A stretch of DNA of 64,000 nt, taken from the NCBI GenBank assembly GCA_963971575.1, contig OZ020612.1, positions 66,523,869 to 66,587,868 on the forward strand, read 5' to 3'. How positions within the stretch are numbered: the first letter of the stretch is position 1; each line of letters opens with the position of its first letter. The DNA is from Liopterus haemorrhoidalis. Taxonomy: Eukaryota; Arthropoda; Insecta; Coleoptera; Dytiscidae. The position numbers and the translations under genes were made by a program. Below the pieces are notes generated by a model, which did no database searches, was not told where the DNA came from, and saw nothing but the letters and a program-made list of their open reading frames with translations. Shown here piece after piece: positions 11,654-23,407 of the stretch.

Positions 11654-11753
11654 AATGTTCTTTAACTTCTTTAACGTACTTATTCTTGATACGAATATAA
11701 AAGGTGGGAAATCCCCTATTTAGGTTTGTATGCGAGATGCGTTTTGTACTTAC

Positions 11754-11820
11754 ATCAATAGATTTCTCTACCTGCGTCTCGCTTGCTTCTTCGCTTTGTC
11801 TTTCAAATGTCAATCATGGA
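11754..11820 (-). other. Smg6: Possible Smg6 5' UTR exon
   Basis: A strong donor GAT|GTAAGTAC lies at 11754/11753 on the minus strand. Upstream, ATG-ATT-GAC-ATT-TGA forms a five-codon upstream ORF, and the longer frame has a stop right before it, so this is best read as non-coding. The 5' limit is unknown. Confidence 0.4.
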
Positions 11821-12325
11821 TTCAAAAAAAACTTGATATTCTTGTTTGCAAATTGTAAATTCTACAATCGACTCTTTCTTGAATCACCTCATTACAATTT
11901 CAAAATACCGAACATGTTTGAAACTGTAGTTTATATTTTTTTTTACAATTTTATCAATCACTACCAATATTGTATAATATTATTATAAGTTTAGAATTTT
12001 CTTAGTTAAGTGTATAAATATGCCAAAATTTTTAAACTTTGTTTCCTTCTCTATTCTACTCTTTTTAATTTGAAAACTCAAAACATCTGTCAATGAAATC
12101 TACAAACTACAGTACCTAGATGGCAGAACATACACATATCGTGATTAATGTCATAAGCGATTGTTTTGTTCTAGGAAAACGTAACAATTACATATAAATT
12201 ATTAAAATATTATTTGTGAATTTTAGTTTTGAGTGTTATGTGTGTGTGTGTCGGTTTAGAATATATAAAATAAAAACAATGTAATAGTATCAGCTAGAAT
12301 TTTTCACCGTCTGACAGATTCATTG
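11821..12325. promoter_or_regulatory. Candidate bidirectional promoter between Smg6 and the plus-strand gene
   Basis: About 0.5 kb separates the divergent 5' exons. No TATA box is clear; the interval is AT-rich with a short TG run at 12239-12250. Shared promoter use is inferred from the head-to-head arrangement only. Confidence 0.4.
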
Positions 12326-12385
12326 ATGGCCTTACTGACTGTTCAAAGATCTCCAAGTGCATGTAATTCACCACAAATTTCATCC
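12326..12385 (+). CDS. Unidentified gene, candidate 5' exon A
   Basis: ATG at 12326 opens 20 codons, MALLTVQRSPSACNSPQISS, ending exactly at donor GTAAGTACC (phase 0). A pyrimidine-rich CTGACAG just upstream could also make this an internal exon, since the frame stays open above the ATG. The S/P-rich peptide reads like a regulatory N-terminus but I do not recognise the family. It lies divergent from Smg6. The proposed partner is the phase-compatible exon at 63001; neither link is proven. Confidence 0.5.
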
Positions 12386-12883
12386 GTAAGTACCTACATT
12401 GTTTCTGTCATGTTTGTCATAATTTACAACTTATTTATTATACAACAATGATCCATTCAAAGTTAGGTTAATGTATGCATCATCCTTTAAAAAAATGTTC
12501 CAAAATTTTTTGTTTTCCTTTCATAAAAATTGTAAAAATATAATTAATGCATGTGGAGTGTGTTGTGAATGTGTATTGTTTGTTGTTAAAGGGACAGTAA
12601 ATTTATCAGTACAGGTTGTTAGCCTTGTTGACCTAAGATGCGTACTAAAACGCTATTCTGCTACACAAGTCTTACAGTTTCGCACTGGCAAAAGTGCTGA
12701 TGTTTAAGAAAAGAAATGACATTTTTGACAGATGGCAACAGAGTCATAACCTCAATTTTGCCATGGTTACAATTTTTTGACAGAAAGATTTTTAATGTTG
12801 TTGTTAAAAAAGTTAAGCATATTTCCAAGTGGGCTACGATAATAAGACTTTCCATACTGTTCAAATGAGCTGAGAAGTCAATT
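12386..12883. other. Intron, nothing recognised
   Basis: Between candidate exons A and B. Short open frames here show no family resemblance. Confidence 0.35.
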
Positions 12884-13153
12884 ACACTGAGCGAGTTTAC
12901 GGACGCCCTGTTTGTGCGGAAATTGTTGTTGCCCTTTTATTACGCCAGGATTTATATAACAATATTATTACTCTTCCACTTCATTTTCCATAAAAATAAT
13001 TTAAACAGCAATTGGAAAACAACGTGATTCGCGCAACCTCTACAGAGCGAGTTTTAATAGCTTTGTGTAATCGACACTCGTTGAGCTAGTTGCAAAACGA
13101 TCATTCGCACACGCCTTTACTCGCCTTCGAGTAGCTAGCAAACTCGCCCAGTG
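12884..13153. mobile_element. Probable hAT-type MITE, 270 bp
   Basis: Inverted ends CACTGAGCGAGTTTAC and CACTGGGCGAGTTTGC (14 of 16 match). The interior has further GCGAGT and CTCG strings. The 8-bp flanks are only loosely similar. It sits between the two candidate first exons of the plus-strand gene. Confidence 0.6.
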
Positions 13154-13752
13154 TCATTGAGCCTTTACTAATGCCAAAATAGGTCAAACGGTATCGTTCA
13201 CGTTTCATATATGACGACCGATGTTTAAATCCCCATAAATAATTATTTAATTTTTTAAATAATATTTTAATTACTTATTTATAATATTATTTAAATTCCC
13301 AAGTGCATTTTCACGATTGAAAGCTATGTTTTTACATATTTTTCAACAAAATCAATTGAATTGGACGTAGAAATACAATATTTACACCTTTGTGACCATG
13401 GTTAAGTACAATTAAATGTAGTTGAGTTAATTTTGGATGCGTGTTTTTTAAATCAGCTGATTTGATTGTATATATCTCCCTCCCTTGTTGTGTTTTGGCA
13501 CGTAGCCCCAATATTCCGCTTCTAACGGTACGAGGTTCTGTATAATATGAGTTTTTAGTGTTCGCCAGTCGTAGCGCTGTAGTAGAGTGTGAACCGTTCC
13601 TCCATAAATGAATACATGACATGCTTTTACAATATGGAGAACTGACGGACATATTTTAACAGTTCTCTTAAAAACATTTAAACTAAATTTAATTTGATCA
13701 GTGATATTTTAGTGTTTTAAACGTGTTGTGTTTGTGTAAATGTGCTTGTGAA
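13154..13752 (+). promoter_or_regulatory. Likely 5' UTR/promoter of candidate exon B
   Basis: Less AT-rich than its surroundings near 13430-13640 and directly upstream of the exon B start codon. A 106-codon minus frame is open here (13332-13652) but has no family resemblance. Assignment as leader/promoter is inference. Confidence 0.35.
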
Positions 13753-13939
13753 TATGTTGTATGTTTTACCACCGCCTAGGGCTCCGGATCCACCGTCGCC
13801 TTGGGAAAGTATATTATGTGCTGGCGGTAATAGCAATGCTAGTGTTTCGGATAGGGCCCCTTGGGCAGATGTCAAACAAATGCCCATGAAACCACCCATT
13901 GGCACCAAAGTTTTGAACATTAAACTCCGAAGAAACAAC
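13753..13939 (+). CDS. Unidentified gene, candidate 5' exon B
   Basis: ATG at 13753 opens MLYVLPPPRAPDPPSPWESI, continuing through DRAPWADVKQMPMKPPIG to KVLNIKLRRNN, and ends at donor GTAAGTATT in phase 0. Base composition (GC-rich third positions, many P/A/W codons) contrasts with the AT-rich surroundings, which supports real coding. The same phase at the donor as exon A suggests two alternative first exons of one gene. I do not recognise the protein. The peptide is 62 residues, proline-rich at the start and basic at the end. Confidence 0.6.
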
Positions 13940-14512
13940 GTAAGTATTGACACAACAAAGAAAAAAATTACTCACGGAAAACAAAAAAATACTAAAAATC
14001 ATAAAAATAGTATGTAAGGCTATCAACTATTTTTTGTTTAGTTTATGATAATATAAAATATCAGAATCTACTGGTTAGGGAAGTTAACCAAAAACAACAG
14101 ATAAAATACTGTTTGTCTTTGTTATGAGATGTATATTTATTAGTTAAATAGCGTGGCATATAAAACTATTAGCGCTTCCAGAACATTGTATTAACAAAGA
14201 TTTACAATAGTATTATTGTTTATTAAACTATTTACTATAAAATAAAACCAGTATAAGTTTTTCTAAATCAGAAGCACAGTTATGTTGGTTTTATTTGTTT
14301 TCAAAATAACAAAATAGGGTTTTGAACATGTTTATAACTAGATGTTCCCGTACATTATATATTTTTAATGTAAATATGTGAAATATTACAATTATAGGTA
14401 GGTAGCTTCAAATAGCTACCTAAATATTCGTCAAAACTAAATTGAACAGAAAGGAATCGTTCCCTTCATTTTAAACAACTTTTCTTATATACATTTTTTG
14501 TTTAAAGTAAAT
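13940..14512. other. Intron; small hairpin, otherwise nothing
   Basis: TAGGTAGCT at about 14399 pairs with AGCTACCTA six bases later (9-bp stem). No other feature. Confidence 0.4.
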
Positions 14513-14715
14513 CAGGCGCCCACCTAGATGTTTTACTTGGGGATGGGGTACTCGGAAGCAAAAAATGTTTTCATAGGGGTGCTCAGACGCCAAAATGTTT
14601 CTTGGGGTGAGCTCACGTTCAATTATTAGAAGACAAATGTGTCTCTTATAAAAAGTTAGGTTAGTTTTGAGTGCTGGGGGGTCAAGCCCATAATTTCCCC
14701 TTGGGTGCACGCCTG
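14513..14715. mobile_element. hAT-like MITE, 203 bp
   Basis: Ends CAGGCGCCCACCT and the inverse CAGGCGTGCACCC. The 8-bp flanks AAGTAAAT/ATTTAAAT agree at 6 of 8 positions. The interior is relatively GC-rich and non-coding. Confidence 0.6.
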
Positions 14716-15945
14716 ATTTAAATAATACGTGATTACAGTATTGTAGTTGACATCCCCCGTAACTCCCGGAAGTATTTATCAAATAAAATGTTTTCTTATA
14801 ATAAACAATTACGTTTTTACTGTTAAGCGAATAATAAGGGAGATATTTCAAGATTTATGCTTGCATTTCCCCTTAAGTTTTTTAGATAGTTTCCCCTTAA
14901 CCCTTAGAATAAAAGCGATGCCATGTAGTCTGTGTTCGAATCCCGGTTTTGCTGTTATCATACCTATCGTGAAAATATGTCCAGACAAAAATTTGTTTTC
15001 TGGATATCGTTTTATAATCACCTGAAACTTGTAGACACGAAGTATAAGGATGAAAAACATTTAAGAAGCAAACATAGCCTCCAATTTTATTTATATAGAT
15101 TTAACTGTTTACTACAAAATAAAATCCTGAATATTTTAGTACGTCAGAACCACATTTTAAAAATTTAGACCCAAGTTATCTGTTATAACTTTTCAAAATA
15201 AACAAAATAAGGTTTTAAATATATTTACAGTTTTTATAGCAGTTCTATTTTGTTTTCATTTAAGCTCAGTGGATTCGATTTTCAATAAATTATTGGTAAA
15301 TCTGTTATTGTTGTTCTTCTATTCAGTCTGTCAGAGCCAGTCTCGGGGGGTACAAAGGGTGCACCACCTTGGCCCTGCACTTTTTTTTGTTATCACTTGG
15401 TTCCGTCTTCCCCCTTTTTTTTTCTCATCAGTTGAATCCGTCTTTTCTTTTGGGCATTTATTTTTGCACATAACCCCGTAAATTCTAGAACCGATATTAT
15501 TTTATAAAACCAGGCGTGCTTCCTCACAATGTTTTGAATTATATATTTGATAATTCCCTAAGTGACATTTACCGTAATACAAAAATTGTTTTAAAATTTT
15601 ATTTGATGTTGCTTGTATCTTTTGCGGAGAATAAAGCTTCTCTAAACTAAAATTAATTAAAAATTACTTGCACTCATCAATAACAAAGGAACGTTTTACC
15701 GATCTGCCTATATCTGTAGAAGACGGTGTTATAGAAGAATCAGATATTAAAGTGTTAATAATTTATTTTTTGTCGCCGTAATAGTTTGTAAAATAAATAT
15801 CATAATTTAACATTTGTTTATTTTATATGTTACTTTCTTAACTGAACTTAAATTAACAGTTTACATGTAAATAAATAATTATTGTATTGTTTTAATATGG
15901 GGGGCGCTAAAATTTAATTTCAATCAAAGTAGCCATATTCGACGG
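14716..15945. other. Intron, unassigned repeats
   Basis: The TTTACTACAAAATAAAA motif near 15110 resembles one near 14230, so part of this may be an old duplication. GGGGGTACAAAGGGTGCACC at 15346 looks like a hAT end without a partner. No gene seen. Confidence 0.35.
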
Positions 15946-16400
15946 TTCTAATAATAATAATAATATTTATTAAATAGCACAGTTGGCTATACATATTTTA
16001 CTACATAGAACAAAATATATGAATATATTTTAATAGTAAACAATATATACCTATTCTAAAAATGCCATATAGAAAAAAGGAACAATAATAAAAAATATCA
16101 TTTAAAATCTACATAATACTTATAAAATACTGTTTTAATTTTGTCTTAAAAGTATTAATATTATCCATATCCCTAATTTTACTTGGTAACTTATTATAGT
16201 TTACTAAACCATTATCAAAAATACTGTTTTTGGTCGCAGTCTTATTATTCCTTGAGATAAAAAATGAATATACACTCCCTTTTATTAAATTTCTAGTTAG
16301 ATATTCTGGTAATATGCCTCTCTTAACTTTGTGCAAAAACACCATTCTAGGTCGAACTTTTGACTACATTCAAACAAACCCTTAATTTTGGCTTCGTTTT
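15946..16400 (-). mobile_element. LINE 3' end fragment
   Basis: The minus frame 16345-16109 reads like a LINE ORF2 C-terminus: GILPEYLTRNL, SIFDNGLVNYNKLPSKIRD, then FKTKLKQYF. An (AAT/TTA)n tail lies at 15948-15965, giving the 3' end. It resembles the longer LINE at 48-50 kb and is 5' truncated. Confidence 0.75.
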
Positions 16401-16515
16401 TTTTCCAGTTATCTTGTGTAACAATACTGGCAAGCTCTTTTGTCAACTAGAGGTCTATTCTATAACATTTGCATACTAACCTGTCACCTGTTCACACCGT
16501 ATTGTCCCCGTAGAC

Positions 16516-16701
16516 CAGGGTTCATCAAATTTTAGAAGCTAAAGACCCATATTCACCCTTTACGGCATCTGGAAACATTTTAAAAAGCCATAATTTTGTT
16601 TTAATACATGACTTTTTGGATATTTTCTAAATTTGATTCCTTAATTTGAAGAGCCACACGAATATCCTCAAAGAGCCAAATGCGACCAAAGACGACCCCT
16701 G
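16516..16701. mobile_element. hAT MITE, 186 bp, perfect 8-bp target duplication
   Basis: CCGTAGAC occurs at 16508-16515 and 16702-16709. The ends are CAGGGTTCATC and, inverted, CAGGGGTCGTC. AAGAGCC-type strings occur inside, as in other hAT MITEs. Non-coding. Confidence 0.9.
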
Positions 16702-16814
16702 CCGTAGACCGTCTCCTATCTAATGTTGTTTTGTATTTGAAAATGAGTGACATTTTGAAATTTTGAGATATTGTGATAGAATGTACTTATAACGGAGAGT
16801 TATTTTGGATAGAA

Positions 16815-16976
16815 ATGCCAGAATTCTTACAAAATATTAATAATAATTTTGAAAATATGTTGAATTCCTTCGAGAATATTGACTGTAGGATGACATCGTC
16901 ACTGGCATCAATAGAGAGGATTGCAGATGCCATTGGAGCAATTGTACAAAACTGCACAACAGTTTATTTAGATTAG
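16815..16976 (+). pseudogene. Possible TE-protein C-terminus
   Basis: An open frame MPEFLQNINNNFENMLNSFE and on to IGAIVQNC, with heptad-like I/L spacing, resembles the helical tail of SANT/MADF-type proteins carried by Harbinger elements. I cannot identify an element around it. Low confidence. Confidence 0.25.
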
Positions 16977-19900
16977 TTAAATTTTATTAGAAGCAGGTAT
17001 CTTAAAAAATTAAATAACAGTTCTTATTAAATTATCGAACTGTCTTGTCTTCTCCACTTCCAGTACATCCAACAATTCGTAAAATGTATACCGTGCGCTA
17101 AAACTAAAACATTTAACATAAAAAAAACAACAAAATATATATTTTCATACATAAAACACATTTTAAATTACACTAACCTGCAAATATATTCAAACGTATG
17201 TAAACAACAAGTACAAATGTCAAAATAAACAATAACAATTTTCAAAGAGGACAAATTTCTAGATCTGTCAAGAGCAACACTGTTAAAAGTGCATATATAA
17301 GTTACAGAATACAAACAGGAGATGTTAAAAATCAGAACTTATGACTGGATATTGTAAAGAGAATTGTCGAAAAACTTACAGAATTGACCCCTGGTCTCTG
17401 TTGAGTTCCTATAATATTTTATATTACAAAAGCTCTTTCAGTTTGAATTAGGACTAGATCGTTCTAACCTCTAAACTTTAATTTTGCGAAGACGTGCGTT
17501 GAATTTAATAATGGGTATTTAAATGACCTTATAGCTAACAAAGAGAATAAAAGTTGTTTTTTTGCCCCGTATAACTGGTTTTAAAATAAAATTAAAAATT
17601 TAAAACGAAATTAAAAAGGGTTATTAAAGCAATTTACATTATTTTAAATATATATTCTTTAAAACTGGTAAATAAGGAAAAGCAATTTACATTATTTTAA
17701 ATATATATTTTTTAACAGGCAAATAGGGAGTCTTTAAAAAAATAGTTAACTATGCAAAATGCAGAAAAGACTTGCCGTTTGACCGCTAACATGTCAAATT
17801 ATTTCTATAAAAATATTTGTACAAATTACAGATTCTTCTTAGCCATTAGTAACCGGCTATAAACTGTAGGTGCCTTTCTGTGAACACTAAAAAATGGACG
17901 TATTATTGCCAATATTGCTCCTGAATGCACAGATTGAAAATATGGTCACGAAACCTGAAGAAGAAAAAGAATGCAAAATAAACAATAAACCAAGGCTCAA
18001 GAAAATTTTTAAAATAAAATTTAAGGAGCCTAAAATACGAGTTATCCGATGTCTGGAAATTTTTCAAAAACTTAATAATTAACTATTTGACACCAATTCT
18101 GTAGGTATGATTCGAAAAACTTTGATGTTTGCATGGTTTATTGTTTGTAGGTACAATAAATAAAATTACATTTCAATAAGATTTCCTTGGAATCAAAAGG
18201 CATTGCTCAGTCACATGTCGCGTGCTACAACAATATGTATTTATATTAATTGTATTATTAGTAATATCTGTATTAACACAAATTGTAAGAAATTCTATCT
18301 TTTCTATTCAAAATAAAAAAGCCTCACTTTTTGCAGCTAAGAGCCTTATGAGGCCCTAGAGCCACCGATTCCCAACCCAATGAACGAACACAATTATTAC
18401 ATTCATACAAGAATAATAAAAGATATTTTGATTTGTGTTTAACATGGAAATAATTTTCACGAATCACGTGAAATGAATTTGAAACCAGGAAAATCAATGC
18501 CAAAACACCTGTAGGAAAAAGAACAAATGGTCATCTGTCTATATAGACCAAGTGGTAATGATATGATGACCATAATGCCTCATAATTTCATCATAACAAT
18601 TGGCAAACTTAGTGGCGAAAAAATAGCTAATTCAGTGACATGTAAATCCCTGATAATCTCATTACCTCTAGCTGAGCCGGCGGCTTTTTATTTGGCATTA
18701 TAACAGCTATTGAGAAGTGACATTACCGTTGGCGGCGCTGTAATTCATGGCAAAATGGCTGAATTGTCTAGTATTCAGCTGTCAATATGCTAACAGGGAA
18801 CAGGTTAATTTAAGCACAGTACATTTTTATTTTATGAAAATGTATCTATCGACGTTCTACAAAAAATCAACACCAGAACATATGTAATAATTTCAAATAG
18901 TACTACAGTCGCGTAGTACAATCTTTGACCACCAGACTGCGTATCCGAGCGTGTCAGTTCTCAATAGCACAGTCACTGAAACAGCGCAGTTGGTCATTTT
19001 GCATCATAACTTCAATGACAAACTTAGTGGCGAAAAAATATCTAAATCGATTTTTTTGCATGTCAATTATAGACTAATATTGCTCTTTACCCTTTTATTT
19101 TACTAAAACATACCTTTTGAAGTCATATTTAGTTTGTGTTCGATAGTCATTTTGAAGATTTATAAATTTTAAAAGTAAATAGGGACATTTGTAATGGTAT
19201 CCCTGAGTAAAACGATGTTTACATTTGTCATTTAATAATACATCTGTTGTGTTTTGATACTGACTTGTGTTCAAATATCTAACTTATAGTATTTTCTAAA
19301 AACCTTTTTTATTTAGTTTGTTGTTTATTTAGCAGTTTTGTGTTTAGTTATATATTTTCTTATAGATTTTCTTATTTGATTTTGTGTGTACTGCATAGTT
19401 TTTAGGTTAAATTCAACTTATTTTTTCTTTTCTCTGATCATATTTTTGGATCACATCAGTCCTTTATAGCACTATTTTGCCTATTAGAATAGTTTATTAG
19501 TTTCTATTTTGTTCTTATTCTTATATTTTCATTTCATTTCGATACAAGTGACAGCGTACAAATATTACATTCGTTAAATAGATGAATGTAAACGTACTAA
19601 ACCTGACGTCACATTTTTTTGCGACGTTTTAAGTGACGCAACTGCACTGTTTCGCCGATTTCCCTATAGTAGCTGTGCTGCCACCATTGATATCATAGTC
19701 TTTCTCTCTAACTTGTATTACTGCACTCACCTGGACCCAATCGATTTACAAAGCCCGCGCCGATTTATATAACCAAGGAATCTGGCCGAAACAGACGTTA
19801 TATATTTGAACTGTATAGCTATAGAGGAGACTTAAAAATTTATAAGGTTAGCCAATGATGATCCAGTGTAACCTTTAATTTCCCATGTGATGCACGGCTT

Positions 19901-20330
19901 ATAAGTACAGTTCGAATATCTTCGTTCAGGCGAAACTTTGACTTCCTCATTCTGTAAATAGTTATAATTATATTTAAAGGGAAACCGAAACAAAGAAAGT
20001 ATTAAATGATTTCAATTTGCAACATTTATCGAGTTTACCAACAGAGCATAAACAATTAACACGCGGAAAAAAGTTATAGAAAAAAATAGAAATTAAGATA
20101 AAAGGTCATCTATAATGCGTTTATAATTTTTATAAAAAATTATAGCTTTGTTTATAATAATTATTATAATTTATATTTAGAGATAAGAATTTTATTATTT
20201 TGAGCGAAGGTCTTGTCTTTGTTACAAAAATTGTAGACAGTTTGTCTGTAAAAATATGGGATGTATCATAAACATCAAATTGTTTCAAATCATCACGTAT
20301 TGTCCAACATTTTTGTTGTATCTTATGCGA
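16977..20330. other. Large intron, mostly unassigned
   Basis: Contains a 53-bp direct duplication (17627-17679 and 17680-17731) and a GC-richer patch at 19600-19830 without a gene. Sequence at 18240-18360 is related to 43180-43320, both including TAATATTTGTAC-like and TTCAAAATAAA strings, so an old repeat is shared. Two CAAACTTAGTGGCGAAAAAA strings occur at 18605 and 19019. Confidence 0.45.
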
Positions 20331-20372
20331 TAAATATTAATCGAGATTTCACGTTATCTCGATTAATATTTA
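20331..20372. repeat. Perfect 17-bp stem, 8-nt loop
   Basis: TAAATATTAATCGAGAT pairs with its exact reverse complement across TTCACGTT. Function unknown. Confidence 0.85.
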
Positions 20373-20806
20373 TATAAAAATAATAACTGATTCTTTGCTT
20401 CGCAAAAATACTGTATGATCACAACTATCTATATCAGCATTTTCCAACCAGGGTTCCTCGAGTGTCTCTTAGGTGTACTGCGAAAAATAATAAGTATTTG
20501 TTTATATTTGTTGTTTTTAAACGTTGTAACTATCATTATGGAGCAAACTATTCAATCTATCCGGAATATTAAGTCGGTTTAATATCTAATTAGATATTTT
20601 TTGCCTGTAATAATTTATAGAAACTGTTTTAAAATAGTCAGATGGTGCAGGGGTTCTTCACTCAATAACAAGTCAGCGTTGGGTTCCCCATTCAAAAAAA
20701 GTTTGGGAAACATTGATCTATGTGTACATAAAAGGAACACTGCGGCCAAAATAAGAAATAAAAAAGGACTAATCAGGATAGTACTCCATCATGAGAAGGC
20801 GCCGAC

Positions 20807-21121
20807 CAGGGTTGCCAGATTATTATTTTACCAAATCGGGATTTTTACCAAATAAATATAAAAAATTCGGGATTAAGACTCAAAAAACGGGACAACCTAA
20901 TAAAATGTACAGTTCGAAATTTTTCAAAATGTTTATAAACCAACTCTCTCCCAAAATAGTAGTGACGAGCAAAAAAAAAGGTCCACACTTCCAAAATAGA
21001 AAGTGAGGAGCCAAATAATTTTTTTTGATTAATTCGGGATTTTAGCTGTCCCAGGCGGTACAATCTATTTTTGTTCAAAAAGCGGGACGTCCCGCGAAAT
21101 TCGGGACGTCTGGCAACCCTG
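20807..21121. mobile_element. hAT MITE, 315 bp, perfect 8-bp target duplication
   Basis: GCGCCGAC at 20799-20806 and 21122-21129. The TIR is CAGGGTTGCCAGA on both sides. The subterminal GGGACGTCCCGCG palindrome and an AGCAAAAAAAAAGGTCC string link it to the MITE at 44261. Confidence 0.92.
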
Positions 21122-21279
21122 GCGCCGACACACACTACCTAACAAACCAACGATTTAGAGACGACACCCGTTAAATTTCACTGGTTAACAATAAATGTCC
21201 AAAAAGTAGGTGAATCTAATAGTAAAAAAATTGTAAAAATTTTTTAAAAAAAGTATATTTCGAAAAGTACATATTAAAC

Positions 21280-21718
21280 TTATTTTTCTACATAATCGCC
21301 TTGTTTTTCAATACATTTTTGGTACCGTGGTAAAAGATTTTTCAATCCAGTGTCATACCATTCTGCCGCCATACTGGTTAGCCATCTTTCAACTTCTTGT
21401 TTCAAATTATCCTCGTTTGTGAAACGTCTTCCCCCAAGATGTTGCTTCAGCTGCGGAATTAGGTGGAAGTCACTTGGTGCAAGGTCAGGGAAGTAGACGG
21501 ATGTCCGAAAACATCCCATCGAAACTCCTCAGGCATCGTGTAATGTTGTTCTCCCTTCAATGATTGATTGTCGCCAACGAGAAACCATTGGCCTTGACAT
21601 AACGTCTTCACCATAAACACTACACAACTCGCGATGAATTCTAGTAGCATTTTTATTTTTTGCCGTTCTAAAAACGAATAACACCACGAACTTCGCAATC
21701 GGCGGTAGGGGTCTTCAT
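21280..21718 (-). pseudogene. mariner (DD34D) transposase, internally deleted
   Basis: The start codon is at 21718. The N-terminal part reads MKTPTADCEVRGVIRFLE, then after a frameshift RIHRELCSVYGEDVMS and SIIEGRTTLHDA, the paired-like HTH region of mariner. The sequence then jumps to the C-terminal catalytic end, FPDLAPSDFHL, through GGRRF and to IEKQGDYVEK. The central catalytic portion is missing and there is a stop at the junction. It cannot make a transposase, though the family mobiliser would recognise only the ends. Confidence 0.85.
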
Positions 21719-21761
21719 AGTGGCTGGAGCCTGACTGCCGGATCGATCGACGCACGCGCAT

Positions 21762-22363
21762 AGTAATTTTACAGTGCTGCCACTACACCTAGACGCAAAT
21801 TCCCTGAGACCACCAGACTTTTCCCGTCAATCACACGGATTAAAAAAAATAGTGTAACTTACTTTTGAGACGACCTTCGTACGTCACTGCTACGCAAAAA
21901 ATCCGTAGTTCGAAGGAGAAAAGTATAATGTAAAACTTTCGATAGCTAAAAATTCGCTGGAAATTTTTGTGTATAGATTACTGGTATTACTAATTTTATT
22001 TCGATTGTTAGTTTTTGATTTGCCTTTAAAGAATAAAATGTCAAAATTAATTTTATTTAACAAAAATAACTTTTGTTCTAAATATAAAATCTTTTCCTAT
22101 AAAAATCTTTCTAATTTTTTTTATTTCTAATCGATTTCTTTCCGTCAACATAATTTTTCCGAGTCGTTACCCTTGGTCGCTGAGTTAAAATTGTTGTTTT
22201 TGTGACAATTTCTCAACTCCACGTACTTATTTACCGTTATTATGCTGCGTTTCACTTTTCTTTGTCATTAGGCCGATACGTAACAAAAATAAAACTTGAG
22301 AAGTGGCTCTCAAACTATCCATAGAACGCTAGGTTCCGTGTATCAACACAATTACGAATAAAA
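21762..22363. other. Unassigned intron sequence
   Basis: Flanks the deleted mariner. No exon or element end supported. Confidence 0.35.
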
Positions 22364-23407
22364 TTGATGTGAAGTGTGAATTTTCACACATTTAAGGGTT
22401 TAGCAAGTATTTAGTAACTGAATGATGATTATTTGGGATGCCAAAACAAATTTTATGTCAAAATACTTTTTTATGAATTTTAATTCGAATGCCTAATACC
22501 ATTATTTTAGATTCTAAATATGTGCAGTATTTTTTTTTTTTATATATATAGCAAGATTCATTAAGATTTTGAAAATTGTGCCTATGGCTTCCATTGGTTG
22601 ATTACATCATAAGCCCCGCCCTCTGATTTCGTATACATTCAAACATAGAATTAAATGTATGTAATAGAACACTTCCCACTGGTTATTAAATTTACGCTAT
22701 TAAAAATTAAATGCAACATTTACCAAAATATAACTAGAATTTTGACAAAATAATTTAAACAAAATAAAAATGCAAAAAAAAAACAGAAAAATTAAAATTG
22801 ACAGGATTCGAACTCTAGTTTGCAAATCACAAATAAACGACGAAACGCACAACGCTACGAACGCCTACTAATCTACTGTGTTACATAGCGAATTAAATAT
22901 TTAACATATTTTAGTTAAAAACACAAAATATGCGTTATTTTCCGAAAACATAATCTGATCAAAAATTCCCTTTGTACTATTCCGGTTCACACAAATGTAC
23001 ATTACTTAGAATTTTTTCAGATTTTTAGTTTAAACCATCTAGGCTACAGGGTGTGGGAGAAATTTTTTTTTGCACAATTTTGGCATAAATCGGGCCAAAA
23101 TAATTTATTTTGCAAAAATAAAATTTTGATCGTTAATCCACGTACTAAGGGCTTGCATTTGATACCCTACTCAGAATTTTAAAAAAATATTTTTTTGTTG
23201 AGCACATATTTGTTTATATTTTTAGGGGGATATGTTTTTTAGATGTTTTAGTATTTTTCTTATGTGCGGGTCAAAGAGTTGTATAAGCATGCCAAATTTC
23301 AACTCTCTAGGTTTAGCCGTTTGGCTACAATTTTTACCGAACATACAGACAGACAGACGACAAAATGACGGTATAAGGGTTTTTTGGTCATACCAACAAA
23401 ACCCTAA
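22364..23407 (+). mobile_element. Helentron-like (HINE) family, copy B
   Basis: Starts TTGATGTGAAGTGTGAATTT (a short foldback), with AGGGTTT about 30 bases in, and ends with (GACA)n, GACGGTATAAGGG and ATACCTACAAAACCCT-like sequence (here slightly changed). It inserted into an A-run. A tRNA-like module lies on the minus strand at about 22803-22890, with an AGTTCGAATCC B box. It has no protein coding; the frames inside are shared only because the DNA is repeated. Confidence 0.85.

Noticed and set aside
13332..13652. 106-codon minus-strand frame upstream of exon B
   Set aside because: No family resemblance and no splice-phase partner. It lies where a plus-strand leader is expected.
12326..13939. 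Naming the plus-strand gene
   Set aside because: The three short peptides do not match any family I can recall with certainty, so a name would be a guess.
14471..14851. 126-codon minus-strand frame
   Set aside because: Runs across a MITE and both of its borders, so it is fortuitous.
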